A stretch of 64,000 nucleotides of DNA from Infirmifilum lucidum (GCF_014876775.1 NZ_CP062310.1:310001-374000); one strand, 5' to 3'; counted from the stretch's first letter, positions 16,724 through 26,373 are shown. The notes: generated by a model from the sequence alone, not told the origin. Numbers and translations: made by a program.

Positions 16724-17626
16724 ATGAAGAGCTTACACCCGCTCCTCCTGTCTCTCCTGCTAGCTATTTCCACACTTAGAGCTCTCTGTTCTCCAACTAG
16801 CCTAGTGAAAGTTGAAGTGTTCGTGGATGGTAGTGCCCACGTTGTGTACACCTTCCCCACGAACGGATCAGCAGTCATAGACCTCCGGCTAATAGGGCAG
16901 CCAGACCCAAACTTCCTTGTGCTCGTGCAGAACGAGAGGGGGGAGCTGCTAACCTACGCTATCAACGAGACGAGCAGCGTGATGACTATCATAGCTATAA
17001 ACTCGACACAAGTCACTGTCGACTACTATACTCAAACGATAACTTCAAAGGTGGGTGGCAGGTGGGTTGTCAACTTCACGACCCCTCTCCCCGCTGTCGT
17101 AAAGCTACCGCCGAACGCGACGCTCTCCGCACTCTACGTTATACCAGCAAGCATAGCCACCGAGGGGCAGAGCATAGTTCTCACGTACCCAGCTGGACCA
17201 GTCAAACTGGCATACATCCTCCCGCCGGCCGTAAAGACACAGCCCAAGCCCCCACCGCAGACACAGCCCCCCTCAAATGCGTCTCAAGTTCAGCAGCCTC
17301 CACCCCAAGTACAGCAGGAGAAAGGGCAGCCCCAGGGCTTTAGCCCGCTCTTCTACGGGCTGGCAGCGGTGACTGCTGCAGTAGTAGTAGCCTACTTCCT
17401 TCTCAGGAGGAGAGAGGCTGGAGAGAGGTTATCGGAGGTGGACGTGCAGATACTAAACATCCTCAAACAGAGCGGCGGAGGCCTCTTCCAGTCTGAGCTT
17501 GCAAGCCTACTCGGACTCCCAATAACCACTGTGTGGAGGCACGTAAAAAAGCTTGAGTCAAGGGGGCTTGTAGTCGTAGAGAAGAGAACGGGTAGGAACT
17601 TCGTGAAGCTTACAAGGACAGTCTAA
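16724..17626 (+). CDS. Membrane-anchored winged-helix regulator
   Basis: A 300-residue protein with an N-terminal signal peptide or anchor (LLLSLLLAISTLRALC), an extracytoplasmic beta-rich domain of about 190 residues with N-glycosylation sequons, a Pro/Gln-rich linker (KPPPQTQPP), one transmembrane helix (GLAAVTAAVVVAYFLL) and a cytoplasmic C-terminal winged helix-turn-helix (VDVQILNILKQSGG to KTGRNFVKL). Archaea use such one-component membrane regulators; here a DNA-binding domain is joined directly to an outer sensor-like domain. It lies between galT and the GH1 gene, overlapping the latter's end by 17 bp (convergent), so control of galactoside genes is a fair guess only. Confidence 0.75.
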   Translation: MKSLHPLLLSLLLAISTLRALCSPTSLVKVEVFVDGSAHVVYTFPTNGSAVIDLRLIGQPDPNFLVLVQNERGELLTYAINETSSVMTIIAINSTQVTVDYYTQTITSKVGGRWVVNFTTPLPAVVKLPPNATLSALYVIPASIATEGQSIVLTYPAGPVKLAYILPPAVKTQPKPPPQTQPPSNASQVQQPPPQVQQEKGQPQGFSPLFYGLAAVTAAVVVAYFLLRRREAGERLSEVDVQILNILKQSGGGLFQSELASLLGLPITTVWRHVKKLESRGLVVVEKRTGRNFVKLTRTV

Positions 17627-19181
17627 CCCCCTTCACCACCTCTAAGGCTCTCTTGAGGTACTCGTCTGGAACTGTCCCCTCTCTTATGATTGTAGCCATC
17701 ACGTCGGCGCTCGGCCGCTTTATCCTCTTCTTTGTTTCGAGGTCTACGGCGTAGAGGCCGAACCTCATCCTGAAGCCTTCAGCCCACTCGTAGTTGTCTG
17801 TGAGCGCCCAGTGCAGGTATCCTCTTAGGTCTGGCTTCCTCTGGGAGATGTATTCCTCAACAACTCTTAGGTGGAGTGCTATGAAGTGTGGCCTCAGCCT
17901 GTCCTCCCTGTCTGCTATCCCGTTTTCTGTAATGAGTACAGGCCTACCGTACTCGAAAGCTATGTCCAAGGCTTCCGCGATGCCCTCGGGGTAGACCTCC
18001 CACCCGAAGTCGCTTGTAGGCCTCCCTGCAAGGCTCTGGGAGTTGGGCTGGCACTCGTTACCGTAACCTTTAACCATCTCCGGATAGGCCGGGATCCTGG
18101 CTAGAATGCGGATGATGCTGGTTCTGTCCCTAGTCACTTGCCTCGAATAGTAGTTCACGCCTATCCATTCGAGCTTGCCCTTGTACGCTTCGAAGACCTC
18201 GCTCGGCTCCATGCGCATGTCTATGTCTAGGTCTACCCAGCCTTTCGCTACTGCGTTTAATATCCAGCGGTTGTGCAGGTGATCCGAGAATTTTGAGGCC
18301 ACGACGTCCCGCTTACTACCGGGTCGTAGTGGATAGAAGGGTATTATGTTGTGTATTATGCCCACGTACGCCTCGCTCGGGCTCTCGCTGTAGGCTTTCT
18401 TCCTGTCAAACCTCTTGATAACATCGTACGCCAGAACGTGGGCTTGTGCAATGTTCACTAGTGCCCTCTTATAGCCGTCCAAGCTGAAGAGTCCCGGTGG
18501 GAATCTCCCGTTTCTAAAGAGGAAGCCTGCTTCTACAACTACGCTCGGCTCGTTAAACGTAGACCACATGTCGACTAGGTCTCCAAACTTCCAGGCCACG
18601 TACGCGGCGAACTTAGCAAACTCTACTGGGAAGCGCGGGTCGGCGTACCCCAGAGGGCCTCTTCTAAGCTTTGATGCACGTGCTAGTAGGGGGTCGTGGA
18701 GCCATATCGGGAGCGTGAAATGTACGAGGTTTAATATGACGTAGAAGCCCTTCTCCCTCAAGTCGTTTATAACCTCCCTATAGTGCTCCACTGCCGTCTT
18801 GTTTGCAAGCTCGTCGAGCTTTGCAAGGTCGCCTTCGTCGATGCCCACTCTCTTTAGTAGCTTTTCCTCCCGCTCTACCTCAACTTCTACGTTAAAGGTG
18901 GGTTTAGGGAACACTCTGCTCCACTCGACATTGAGCCTGTAGGCGTTCATGCCAAGGGACTTCGCGATGTCGTGGTCTTCCCTGAACCTGTGCCAGTAGT
19001 CTATGCCGTTCTCGGGGAGATCCCCGCTGACTATGCCTCTTTTAATGTTCGACCTGTCGTGCACCCACGCAAACCAGTCTGTACTGGGGTCTATGGCTTC
19101 CCCGGCGGGATCCCCCATCTCGAACTGGAAGCCCGCCATTGAAACGCCCCACAGGAAACCCTTCGGGAACACCTGGATCAC
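17610..19181 (-). CDS. GH1 beta-glycosidase/beta-galactosidase (LacS-like)
   Basis: A 523-residue GH1 enzyme close in layout to Sulfolobus LacS. The N terminus FPKGFLWGVSMAGFQ is characteristic. The acid/base is Glu211 in TFNEPSV and the nucleophile Glu419 in ITENGIAD. It hydrolyses beta-galactosides or beta-glucosides retaining configuration, in the cytoplasm (no signal peptide). The start overlaps the end of the MFS transporter by 4 bp, so transporter and hydrolase form one operon for beta-glycoside uptake and cleavage. It is slightly longer than LacS (489 residues) because of insertions near residue 100. Confidence 0.92.
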   Translation of the reverse strand: MIQVFPKGFLWGVSMAGFQFEMGDPAGEAIDPSTDWFAWVHDRSNIKRGIVSGDLPENGIDYWHRFREDHDIAKSLGMNAYRLNVEWSRVFPKPTFNVEVEVEREEKLLKRVGIDEGDLAKLDELANKTAVEHYREVINDLREKGFYVILNLVHFTLPIWLHDPLLARASKLRRGPLGYADPRFPVEFAKFAAYVAWKFGDLVDMWSTFNEPSVVVEAGFLFRNGRFPPGLFSLDGYKRALVNIAQAHVLAYDVIKRFDRKKAYSESPSEAYVGIIHNIIPFYPLRPGSKRDVVASKFSDHLHNRWILNAVAKGWVDLDIDMRMEPSEVFEAYKGKLEWIGVNYYSRQVTRDRTSIIRILARIPAYPEMVKGYGNECQPNSQSLAGRPTSDFGWEVYPEGIAEALDIAFEYGRPVLITENGIADREDRLRPHFIALHLRVVEEYISQRKPDLRGYLHWALTDNYEWAEGFRMRFGLYAVDLETKKRIKRPSADVMATIIREGTVPDEYLKRALEVVKGVRLSL

Positions 19182-20452
19182 CCCCTCAACTGCTCCGCCC
19201 TCTGCCTAATTATACTCCTAAGCCTGTCAATGTCCCTGGGGATTATGATGGCGAGAATCATAAAGAAGACGAAGCAGAGGAGCCACGTCGACACGCCTAC
19301 GAGAGTGATCGCCGCGCCTAGCGAGAGACCTTCAGCCATGAAGCCTGTGAGGGCCGGGGAGGCGGCGCTACCGATGTTCTCGAAGAATCTCAGGTAGCCT
19401 GTAGCGCTCGCCCTTAGCTCCGGCTCAGTGACGTCGGTTATCGCAGCTGAGACATTGGGGCCAGCCATGGGTATTTCGAATGCTGTGAGCGTGCCGAGCA
19501 CCAGGAATTCTTCTGGAGTCCTGGAGTTCATGGTTAGGTATAGTAGGATAGCTGAGAACAGCACTACTATTGCCCCGAAGAGTGCGCGCCCACGCTTAGT
19601 TAACCGGAAGAGCATGTCGCCAATGTAGCCTGCGATTATGTTCCCGGCTGTCATCGCTACGAGCCACAGAACCATTACCAGCATCACAAAGCCGGGCGTA
19701 AAGCCTCTCTCCTTCTCCATGTACGTTATGATCCAGAATGTGATAGCGTTCCACGGGAAAACGCCCCAGAACCCCTGCAAGTATAGGAGCAGAAGGGATC
19801 TATTTCTCAGCAGTTTCTTAAGGTCGGAGAACCTCGCCTTGTATACATCCTCTTTGAGCAGTCCTTCAAGCTCGGGCTCAGAACTCCCACGAGGAATGTC
19901 CTTCACGAGGAGTATCGTGAGAACCCCTATGAGAACCCCGATGGGACCCGTTATGAAGAAGGCATTCCTCCACGAAATGCCAGCCCCGACTATTGATAGT
20001 GCTAGTATCGACCCGATAATAGCTCCCAGGGGCCCTGTAGCGTTCAAGAGTCCCATCGCCCTCCCCCTCTCGTACGGTTCGAAGTAGTCTGCTACGAGGC
20101 TGTATATTCCCGGCGGAGCCGCGTCGTCTATCCCAGTGGCCAGCCTCGTTGCGAAGAACTGAGCGAATGTCCTGCTTAGGGCGTTGAATATCGTGGTAAA
20201 GCCCCATATAATAGCTGCCAATCCGGCGAGAAGCTTCCTGGAATACCTGTCGTAGAGGTAGCCCCACAGGGGGTAGAGGACTGCCGCGATGAGGACTGTC
20301 AGCGAGAACACTAGGCCCAGTTGCCCATAAGTGACTTGGAACTCGTCCATGACCTGCGGTGCCACGGCGGAGATTATGAAGCGGTCGGCTTGGTGCGTGG
20401 TGAGGAAGAGCACGAAGAAGAGTACTACGAACCACCTGTACCTTTTATGCAT
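19178..20452 (-). CDS. Major facilitator superfamily transporter (likely sugar)
   Basis: A 12-helix MFS protein of about 424 residues. The loop 2-3 motif GYLYDRYSRKLLAGL matches the MFS signature G-x-x-x-D-R-x-x-R. It opens with MHKRYRWFVVLF after the ATG at 20452. A TTG at 20473 is in frame, but a TATA box (TATAAAG on the minus strand) lies about 25-29 nt before the ATG, favouring a leaderless start there. It is translationally coupled to the GH1 glycosidase, so the substrate is probably a beta-galactoside or beta-glucoside. Confidence 0.85.
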   Translation of the reverse strand: MHKRYRWFVVLFFVLFLTTHQADRFIISAVAPQVMDEFQVTYGQLGLVFSLTVLIAAVLYPLWGYLYDRYSRKLLAGLAAIIWGFTTIFNALSRTFAQFFATRLATGIDDAAPPGIYSLVADYFEPYERGRAMGLLNATGPLGAIIGSILALSIVGAGISWRNAFFITGPIGVLIGVLTILLVKDIPRGSSEPELEGLLKEDVYKARFSDLKKLLRNRSLLLLYLQGFWGVFPWNAITFWIITYMEKERGFTPGFVMLVMVLWLVAMTAGNIIAGYIGDMLFRLTKRGRALFGAIVVLFSAILLYLTMNSRTPEEFLVLGTLTAFEIPMAGPNVSAAITDVTEPELRASATGYLRFFENIGSAASPALTGFMAEGLSLGAAITLVGVSTWLLCFVFFMILAIIIPRDIDRLRSIIRQRAEQLRG

Positions 20453-20544
20453 ACAATTAAACTTGCGCAACAATCTTTATATTATTTACTCTCTTTGGAA
20501 AAAACCGCTGCTTTTCGGTACTCTTTGGGAGAATAAAACCTAAA

Positions 20545-20553
20545 TTTATAAAA
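20545..20553 (+). promoter_or_regulatory. TATA box of the DUF2139-like gene
   Basis: TTTATAAAA, preceded by A-rich sequence, lies 25 nt before the ATG at 20579, fitting a leaderless transcript. The divergent MFS promoter is in the same 126-bp gap. Two imperfect copies of TACTCTYTTTGG lie between the promoters and could be binding sites. Confidence 0.4.
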
Positions 20554-20578
20554 GTGCAGGCTCTAGATCGAGAAGTGT

Positions 20579-22042
20579 ATGGAGAAGCTGCACGTGTTCC
20601 CGCCAAGGTATGGGCCAGAATGGGGTAGCGGTGGGGTCTTCGGGTTGAAGTTCTACAAGGGAGTCCTCTACTTTACGGTAGCGTTCGAGGCAGAGGCGCA
20701 CTTCGTCAGGAGTGGCGGCGAAAGAGTATACAGGTTTGAGCAGGTCGGCAGCCTCCCTACGAGCGGTGGCGACACGTACAACGCTGTCGACGTCGTCGAC
20801 GACTCGATATACTTTGGAGGGTGGGTTCATGCCCCGGCTAGGTATGCTGGCAGAGCAGGGAGAGGGGGGCGAATATACTTTTACGATAAGTTCAGCCATG
20901 TACACGAGTACAGCATTGGCGAGGATAGAGTGAGACTGTTGTGGAAGGAGGGTATTGGCCATGAGTCAGAGTGGGCTGGTGAGATATCCAATATAGTCTA
21001 CGATCCTGTTAACGACAGGCTACTCCTCTCTAGGGCGGACGGCCACAGGAACCTCGGCGTGTATGCCCTGCCTAGGAAGGGCGGGAAAGCAGAGAAGATC
21101 AGCGAGAACCCGTCCCTCAAGGGGGCTCTCCTCTCCGACTACGCGTGCTTCGACGTGATGAGGGAGTGGAGGAGGGGGGTGGAAGCGATACAGTGTCTGG
21201 ATCTAGTTAGCGGGAAGTGGGACTACTTTAGCCTCGACTACTCGAAAATCAGCGTGGACTCGTACCCAGTATTCTTCGCCATGAGCGGGCCTGCAATCTC
21301 AGCCTACGGGAGGTACTTCCACTTCGTGAGGGGCGGCGTGCTCGTGGGCAACCCACTAAACGACGAGGGCGTCTCATTTGTCAGGATGTTCGACTTCGGG
21401 CTCTCGGGCTACGGCCCCCTGAGGACAACTGCTACGCCCCTCGGAGGCGGCGTGCTCGTAGCGTTCAACGCCTTCACGCACGGCGTGCTTTACCCGAGGA
21501 ACGAGGAAGAGAGGGAGATGGCGCGGGCAATGAATACTATTGTTGGCCCGAGTGTCCTCGTGTACATAACTCCTCCGTTAGCGCGGATAGTTGGAGCCCT
21601 CGGGGCCCGCGTGACGTCCATAGAGAACGCTGGGAGTGTAGTCTACTTGGGCACGTCCACGACTGCCAACTACGGGGCCCTAGACGCCGGCCCTGTCGAC
21701 GCCGGGTGGAAGGAGGTCTTGGCCGTCGACGTGGGAACACTCCTCAGCAGTACTCCACCAGTCTACTTTACAGTCTCTGGGTCACAGGTCTTGGACATGC
21801 CCTGGGGCGGGATACCCCTTTACGGCTACAGGGAGCCGAGGCTCGTGTTGAGGAGTAGCAAGGACAACACGCTCAGGGTCTTCTCCTACGACTTCAGCCT
21901 GCCGCCTGCCAGGGCTGAGGAGGACAGCATTAGCATAAAGGAGGGGCGGAACACTATAGACCTCGGCGCCTTCAAGGGCATCGTGGCATTCCAGCTCGCG
22001 GAGGAGGATCCCGAGTTGAAGGCGAAAGTCGTCCTAGAGTAG
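20579..22042 (+). CDS. DUF2139-like archaeal protein, probable beta-propeller
   Basis: A 487-residue cytoplasmic protein rich in short beta segments with repeated G-x-Y/W-x-F/D motifs (GGVFGLKFYKGVLYF, VDDSIYFGGWVH, YDPVNDRLLLSRADGH), suggesting a propeller. I believe it is the archaeal family catalogued as DUF2139; function unknown. It is divergent from the MFS/GH1 operon and 62 bp upstream of a phosphoribosyltransferase-like gene, so it may be co-transcribed with that gene. Confidence 0.6.
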   Translation: MEKLHVFPPRYGPEWGSGGVFGLKFYKGVLYFTVAFEAEAHFVRSGGERVYRFEQVGSLPTSGGDTYNAVDVVDDSIYFGGWVHAPARYAGRAGRGGRIYFYDKFSHVHEYSIGEDRVRLLWKEGIGHESEWAGEISNIVYDPVNDRLLLSRADGHRNLGVYALPRKGGKAEKISENPSLKGALLSDYACFDVMREWRRGVEAIQCLDLVSGKWDYFSLDYSKISVDSYPVFFAMSGPAISAYGRYFHFVRGGVLVGNPLNDEGVSFVRMFDFGLSGYGPLRTTATPLGGGVLVAFNAFTHGVLYPRNEEEREMARAMNTIVGPSVLVYITPPLARIVGALGARVTSIENAGSVVYLGTSTTANYGALDAGPVDAGWKEVLAVDVGTLLSSTPPVYFTVSGSQVLDMPWGGIPLYGYREPRLVLRSSKDNTLRVFSYDFSLPPARAEEDSISIKEGRNTIDLGAFKGIVAFQLAEEDPELKAKVVLE

Positions 22043-22104
22043 GTCTCCCGAGAAAGATAGTTTTTTAAGACGAGGCATTCCACGGGCTTAGAGTGTAGCG
22101 TGTA

Positions 22105-23130
22105 ATGGAGTCAGAGATTGAGAAATTCGCAAGCAAAGTCGGCTTGCGGCTACTCAACGGAGAAGAGGTTTACAGAGGCAACGATGGTGCAGTGTACAGG
22201 GTTCCCCTCGAGGTGAATGGCGAAGCCTTCATCGTCCACTCGGTTCAAAGCGCCTTAGTAGCGAGTAGGCCCGAGATAGTGGGCAGGAAGCTCGACTCGC
22301 TCGTCACGCACCCGGCGCGCCTGGTAGCAGGCTACTTGAGGCGTTCAGGCCTCGCCGATAGAAAGGTGGTGTTCATGCACGTCCTGAGGGGCTCTCAGGG
22401 CTACAGGCTTGACGTCGCGCTCAGAGAGGCAGGGTTTAGTGTGGAGAGCCAGTTTGTTAAGGTCGTCTACGCCGGTGGATTAGGCGAGAAGCACGCGGAA
22501 GCGAAGCCCCACGTAGCCAGCGCCCAGCTCACAGGGCTCTCTGGGGAGGAGAAGACGCTCGTTGTAGCAGACACCGTGGCGACTGGGAGGACTCTAAAGG
22601 AGGCGCTACGCTTCATGCTAGACATGGCGGTGTTTAAAGGTGTTCAATTCGAGAAAGTTGTCATCTACGGCTTCATCTCCGAGAGCGGTGCCAGGGTTGT
22701 GGGCGACTTCCTAGGGGAGAACGGGATAACACCTCTCTTCTTCGCCCTCGAAGACTTCGCCGCGCTTGCCTCAAACCAGTACGACATGCCACTGTACGGC
22801 CCCGACATCGGCCCAAGGGGTGTCGACGCCGAGAAGACTATTGCAGGGGTCTCGGTACCCGAGGCTCTCAGAGCTATGCTCGGAGAGTACTTCCCGGGGA
22901 TGGATCAGCCCGGCGACTGGAGCGAGAGACAGTGCCTCCTCTTCAACGGGTACGGGTACGAGCGTGGGAAGATAGGGGAGCACCTCGAGCGGAGCCTCAA
23001 AAGCCTGGAGGTGCTACACAACGCCGTCCGCGGGGCCTCCTGGTACGAGGAGTGGCTTGAAGAAGTCTTCAAGAAGAGGAGAAAAGGGTTAAAGAGAGCT
23101 ATGGGCGTTGATGCCTGTACCCCCGAGTAG
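22105..23130 (+). CDS. Phosphoribosyltransferase-fold protein of unknown specificity
   Basis: A 341-residue protein with a PRPP-loop-like motif VVADTVATGRTLKEALR around residues 150-170, preceded by VVFMHVLRGSQGYRL. The C-terminal third (LNGYGYERGKIGEHLE onward) matches nothing I recognise. It is larger than ordinary phosphoribosyltransferases and may be a salvage enzyme or a ligand sensor. Its end overlaps the convergent ECF ATPase gene by 32 bp. A second PRTase-fold protein flanks the other side of the ECF operon, hinting at nucleobase or nucleoside metabolism. Confidence 0.6.
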   Translation: MESEIEKFASKVGLRLLNGEEVYRGNDGAVYRVPLEVNGEAFIVHSVQSALVASRPEIVGRKLDSLVTHPARLVAGYLRRSGLADRKVVFMHVLRGSQGYRLDVALREAGFSVESQFVKVVYAGGLGEKHAEAKPHVASAQLTGLSGEEKTLVVADTVATGRTLKEALRFMLDMAVFKGVQFEKVVIYGFISESGARVVGDFLGENGITPLFFALEDFAALASNQYDMPLYGPDIGPRGVDAEKTIAGVSVPEALRAMLGEYFPGMDQPGDWSERQCLLFNGYGYERGKIGEHLERSLKSLEVLHNAVRGASWYEEWLEEVFKKRRKGLKRAMGVDACTPE

Positions 23131-24757
23131 GCGTGACGCCAGCCTCCCTACAGACTAAAACCTCGACTGGCTGTTTTAGGTGAGCCTCCCTCACGACGTC
23201 GTCGTCGCTCAGCACGACTCTTGGGTGCCCGTCTGCTATTATCCTCCCAGAGGCCATTACCACAAGCCTGTCGGCGTACTTGAAGGCCAGGCTGACGTTG
23301 TGCGTCACTACTAGTACTGTTTTACCCATCTTCGCGAGGGACTTGAAGATAGACATTAGGTGCTCGCTAAGCCTCCTGTCCTGCCCGGTTGTCGGCTCGT
23401 CTACAATGAGTATCTTCGGCCCTAGAGTGTAGACGCTGGCTATCGCTAGCCTCCTTTTCTCGCCCTTGCTCAGGAAGAAGGGGTGCTCGTCTTCGAGGCC
23501 CTCGAGGTTGAAGAGCTCTAGCGCCTCTCTAACTTTCTCCGCGTACTCCTCCTCGGGGACACCTCTTATCTTCCAGCTAAACGCTACCTCCTCCCAGACA
23601 GTCTGGTTGAATAGCTGGTGCTGGGGGTTCTGGTAGACGTATGCCACCTTAGACGAGAGCTCTAGACGCGTATACCTGCTAACTTCAACTCCGTCTATCA
23701 GGACAGAGCCTCTACTGGGTTTTAGGAGCCCGGCGATGACTTTCGATAGAGTCGTCTTACCACTGCCGTTAGGCCCCATAAGGGCCACAAGCTCGCCTGC
23801 TCTAAGGTCAAGGTCTACTCCCCTGAGGACGTCTTTACCTCTAGTATAGGAGAACCAGACGCTCCTGAGCGAGGCAACAACCCCTCTCTCGAGGCCTAGG
23901 GGTGATACTGAGTCGCAGAGGGGCTGGACGTTTAGCATGCCTTCCCGGGCAACCTTTAGGAGCTGGTCGAGAGTCGGGGGGCTCACCCTCAGCTGTTTTG
24001 CGAGCTCGAAGTAGTCGGGCGGGTAGGCCGCGTGCTCCTTTGCTCTCACACCTAGCTCGTAGACTTCGCTGGGGGTGCCTTCAAGCACCACTCTACCGTT
24101 GTCAATAACAACTAACCTGTCTGCAAACTCTTCGATGAGTTCTGGCTCGTGCTCTACCATGACGACCGTCGCCTTGAACTCGTCCCGTAGCCTCCTGATA
24201 GCCGAGACTACCTCCTCTTTGCCTACCGGGTCTAGATCCGAGGTGGGCTCGTCTAGGAGTAACAGTTTAGGCTTGCGGGCAATTGCTGAGGCTATTGCTA
24301 CCCGCTGCTTCTCCCCTCCCGAGAGCTGGTTAGGCGAGCGGCTCAGGAAAGTCTCGTCTAGGCCTACGAGGTTTAGAGCCCAGTAGAGCCTTTCCCTCAA
24401 CTCGCTCTCGTCTAGGCCCAGGGGCTCTAGGCCTAGAACTATCTCGTCTTCGACCGTACTCATCACAAACTGGATTTCCGGATCCTCGAAGACTATGCCC
24501 ACTTCTCTTGAAATATCGTAGACATCTGTCCTCGAGGCGTCGCGCCCGAGAACTCTGACTCTGCCGCTGAACTCTCCCGGGAGCCTCTGGGGTATTATTC
24601 CCGTTAAGGCCATGAGCAGTGTAGTCTTCCCAGAGCCGCTGGGCCCGGTTATTGCCAGGAACTCCCCCTCCCTAACGTCCAGAGTCACGCCTCTCAGGGC
24701 TGGCTCCCTAGACCCCCTATACCTCCAGTAGAGGTCTCTTACCTCCACTGCAGCCAT
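23099..24757 (-). CDS. Energy-coupling factor ATPase, two ABC domains fused
   Basis: About 552 residues with two complete ABC ATPase domains. Domain 1 has Walker A GPSGSGKTTLL, signature LSGGEKQRVAIA and Walker B LLLLDEPTSDLD. Domain 2 has GPNGSGKTTLSK, LSKGEKRRLAIA and KILIVDEPTTGQD. The fused EcfA-EcfA' form powers a group-II-type ECF importer. The ATG at 24757 (MAAVEVRDLYWRY) is preferred; an upstream GTG at 24769 is in frame. It overlaps the end of ecfT, indicating coupling. Confidence 0.92.
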   Translation of the reverse strand: MAAVEVRDLYWRYRGSREPALRGVTLDVREGEFLAITGPSGSGKTTLLMALTGIIPQRLPGEFSGRVRVLGRDASRTDVYDISREVGIVFEDPEIQFVMSTVEDEIVLGLEPLGLDESELRERLYWALNLVGLDETFLSRSPNQLSGGEKQRVAIASAIARKPKLLLLDEPTSDLDPVGKEEVVSAIRRLRDEFKATVVMVEHEPELIEEFADRLVVIDNGRVVLEGTPSEVYELGVRAKEHAAYPPDYFELAKQLRVSPPTLDQLLKVAREGMLNVQPLCDSVSPLGLERGVVASLRSVWFSYTRGKDVLRGVDLDLRAGELVALMGPNGSGKTTLSKVIAGLLKPSRGSVLIDGVEVSRYTRLELSSKVAYVYQNPQHQLFNQTVWEEVAFSWKIRGVPEEEYAEKVREALELFNLEGLEDEHPFFLSKGEKRRLAIASVYTLGPKILIVDEPTTGQDRRLSEHLMSIFKSLAKMGKTVLVVTHNVSLAFKYADRLVVMASGRIIADGHPRVVLSDDDVVREAHLKQPVEVLVCREAGVTPTRGYRHQRP

Positions 24758-25575
24758 AGAGACCACCACGCAAGCAGTACTGTAGTAGCGACTGCAACGG
24801 CCAGGAAGAAGACATCGAGCAGCGTGAGCCTGTCCCTGTGGTACTTGGCGGAGAACCTGGTAGAGGGGGCTATACCCCTGGACTCGAGAGCCAGGGAGAT
24901 TTCGAGGCTCCTCGTGACCATGAGGGAGAGCAGGGGTATCAGGGCGTTAGCATAGAGCAGGAAGCGCTTGGCGAGGCCCGTCTTCTCGAAGTCAACACCC
25001 CTAGCCATCATAGCCTCCCGCACGGTGAAAAAGTCAGATACGAAGAAGCTGAGCCCCCTGAAGAAGAGAGACGCAGAGACCGCCAGGCCTGCGGGCAGGC
25101 CTAGCCTGCGGAGACCCCACACAATGTCCCTGTCTGAGACTGTGGCTACAAATATCGTGGCTACGAGGATCATTGCGAGTATCCTGGCTATGAAGAAGCC
25201 TGCCTTGGTTAGGGCTGCGTCGGTGACTACGAGCTTCCACTCCCATAACCCCCTCTCTGCCTTCAGGCTGAGTAGTGTGGCCGAGAATAGGACGTTCCCG
25301 GGGACTTGGGTGAAGAGGACGAATGACAGAACTATGAAAGCCGAGAGGCTGATCACGAGTAGCAGGTAAGATTTTAGGAACCTGAGAGGCACCCCGGCAA
25401 CTGCTACGAAGAAGAGAGAGACCAGTATCAGGAGGAGTGTAGATGGTATGTCCTTCACGAATAGAACGCCTAGCGACAGAAAAAGTGGGACTAGTATCCT
25501 AACAGTGCCGTTCACCTTGCTGTAGACTGTAGGGCGCACAGGAGCCCCGGCGAGTTCCTCGAGTATAGTCGGCAT
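24739..25575 (-). CDS. ecfT: Energy-coupling factor transmembrane protein EcfT
   Basis: A 278-residue membrane protein of the EcfT/CbiQ family. Several transmembrane helices precede the two coupling-helix motifs: AMMARGVDFEKTG and LESRGIAPSTRF, both with the Ala/Ser-Arg-Gly core that binds the ABC subunits. It follows the S-component gene by 3 bp and overlaps the ATPase gene by about 20 bp. Confidence 0.9.
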   Translation of the reverse strand: MPTILEELAGAPVRPTVYSKVNGTVRILVPLFLSLGVLFVKDIPSTLLLILVSLFFVAVAGVPLRFLKSYLLLVISLSAFIVLSFVLFTQVPGNVLFSATLLSLKAERGLWEWKLVVTDAALTKAGFFIARILAMILVATIFVATVSDRDIVWGLRRLGLPAGLAVSASLFFRGLSFFVSDFFTVREAMMARGVDFEKTGLAKRFLLYANALIPLLSLMVTRSLEISLALESRGIAPSTRFSAKYHRDRLTLLDVFFLAVAVATTVLLAWWSLWLQWR

Positions 25576-25578
25576 CCT

Positions 25579-26373
25579 CTAGCTCCACCATCCTTCGACG
25601 TATAGCTCGGTACGCTTGAACACAGGAGTCAGCGCTACTAGTATAGCTGTTGAGATCACCGAGAGTACTATGAGATCCCCGATAACCCACCCCGTGAAGA
25701 CAGGCCAGAAGAGCTCAGAGGGCAGGGGCGGCGGGAAGTTGAAGACGGTGAGCGTCCCCGCGCCCCACAGGCCTGAAAGTACTGATGTCAGAATGACTCC
25801 CGCTATGTACGTGGCCCAGGTCTTCGCGTTGCCGACGAGAAGGCCGAGCATTATGCCTACCAGTGCTAGTGCTAGGCCTGTGTACACGCTTCCGACGTAG
25901 ATAGACGTGAAGGGTTCTCCGAGAGAGCCCCAGAGAACCTGTATTATGATCCCAAGCACCAGGATTGCAAAGCCCAGTGAAACAAACACTGGGAATAGCT
26001 TGGCGGCTCTCCCGCGTTTAACAGTGAAGTCTGGGTCTACTCGGAGGAGCCTGAAGAGCATGGCCGGGACAATTGCCTCGATAAAGTCTGCAAAAGACCA
26101 GACTGCAGACTGGATGACGGTGTACCCGCTCGGGTAGAGCCCCAGGAAGAAGCAGCTAAAGTAGCCTGCCAGCGCCCCCCACATCCCCATCCACACGCCG
26201 AGAGGCACGTACACTGCGGCCGCGACGTAGAGGGCTGAGACGCCGGGAGCCCCGAGTACGGGGAATATGAGGGAGGACAGGACGGCAAGGACGTATGCGA
26301 TAGCTGTTGCCAGCACGAACGATACTATGTGGCCCCAGGTCACTCTCCTCTTAGCTCGTGTTCCCCCCGTCAC
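25579..26373 (-). CDS. ECF transporter substrate-binding (S) component, unknown substrate
   Basis: A 264-residue integral membrane protein with about six helices, first in the operon S-T-AA. It has S-component features (Gly/Ala-rich helix ends; GVWMGMWGALAGYFSCFFLG) but is longer than most S proteins. GTG at 26373 is the start, with a TATA element 22 nt upstream on the minus strand (leaderless). The substrate cannot be read from sequence; flanking PRTase-fold genes suggest a nucleobase-, nucleoside- or vitamin-like compound. Confidence 0.78.
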   Translation of the reverse strand: MTGGTRAKRRVTWGHIVSFVLATAIAYVLAVLSSLIFPVLGAPGVSALYVAAAVYVPLGVWMGMWGALAGYFSCFFLGLYPSGYTVIQSAVWSFADFIEAIVPAMLFRLLRVDPDFTVKRGRAAKLFPVFVSLGFAILVLGIIIQVLWGSLGEPFTSIYVGSVYTGLALALVGIMLGLLVGNAKTWATYIAGVILTSVLSGLWGAGTLTVFNFPPPLPSELFWPVFTGWVIGDLIVLSVISTAILVALTPVFKRTELYVEGWWS

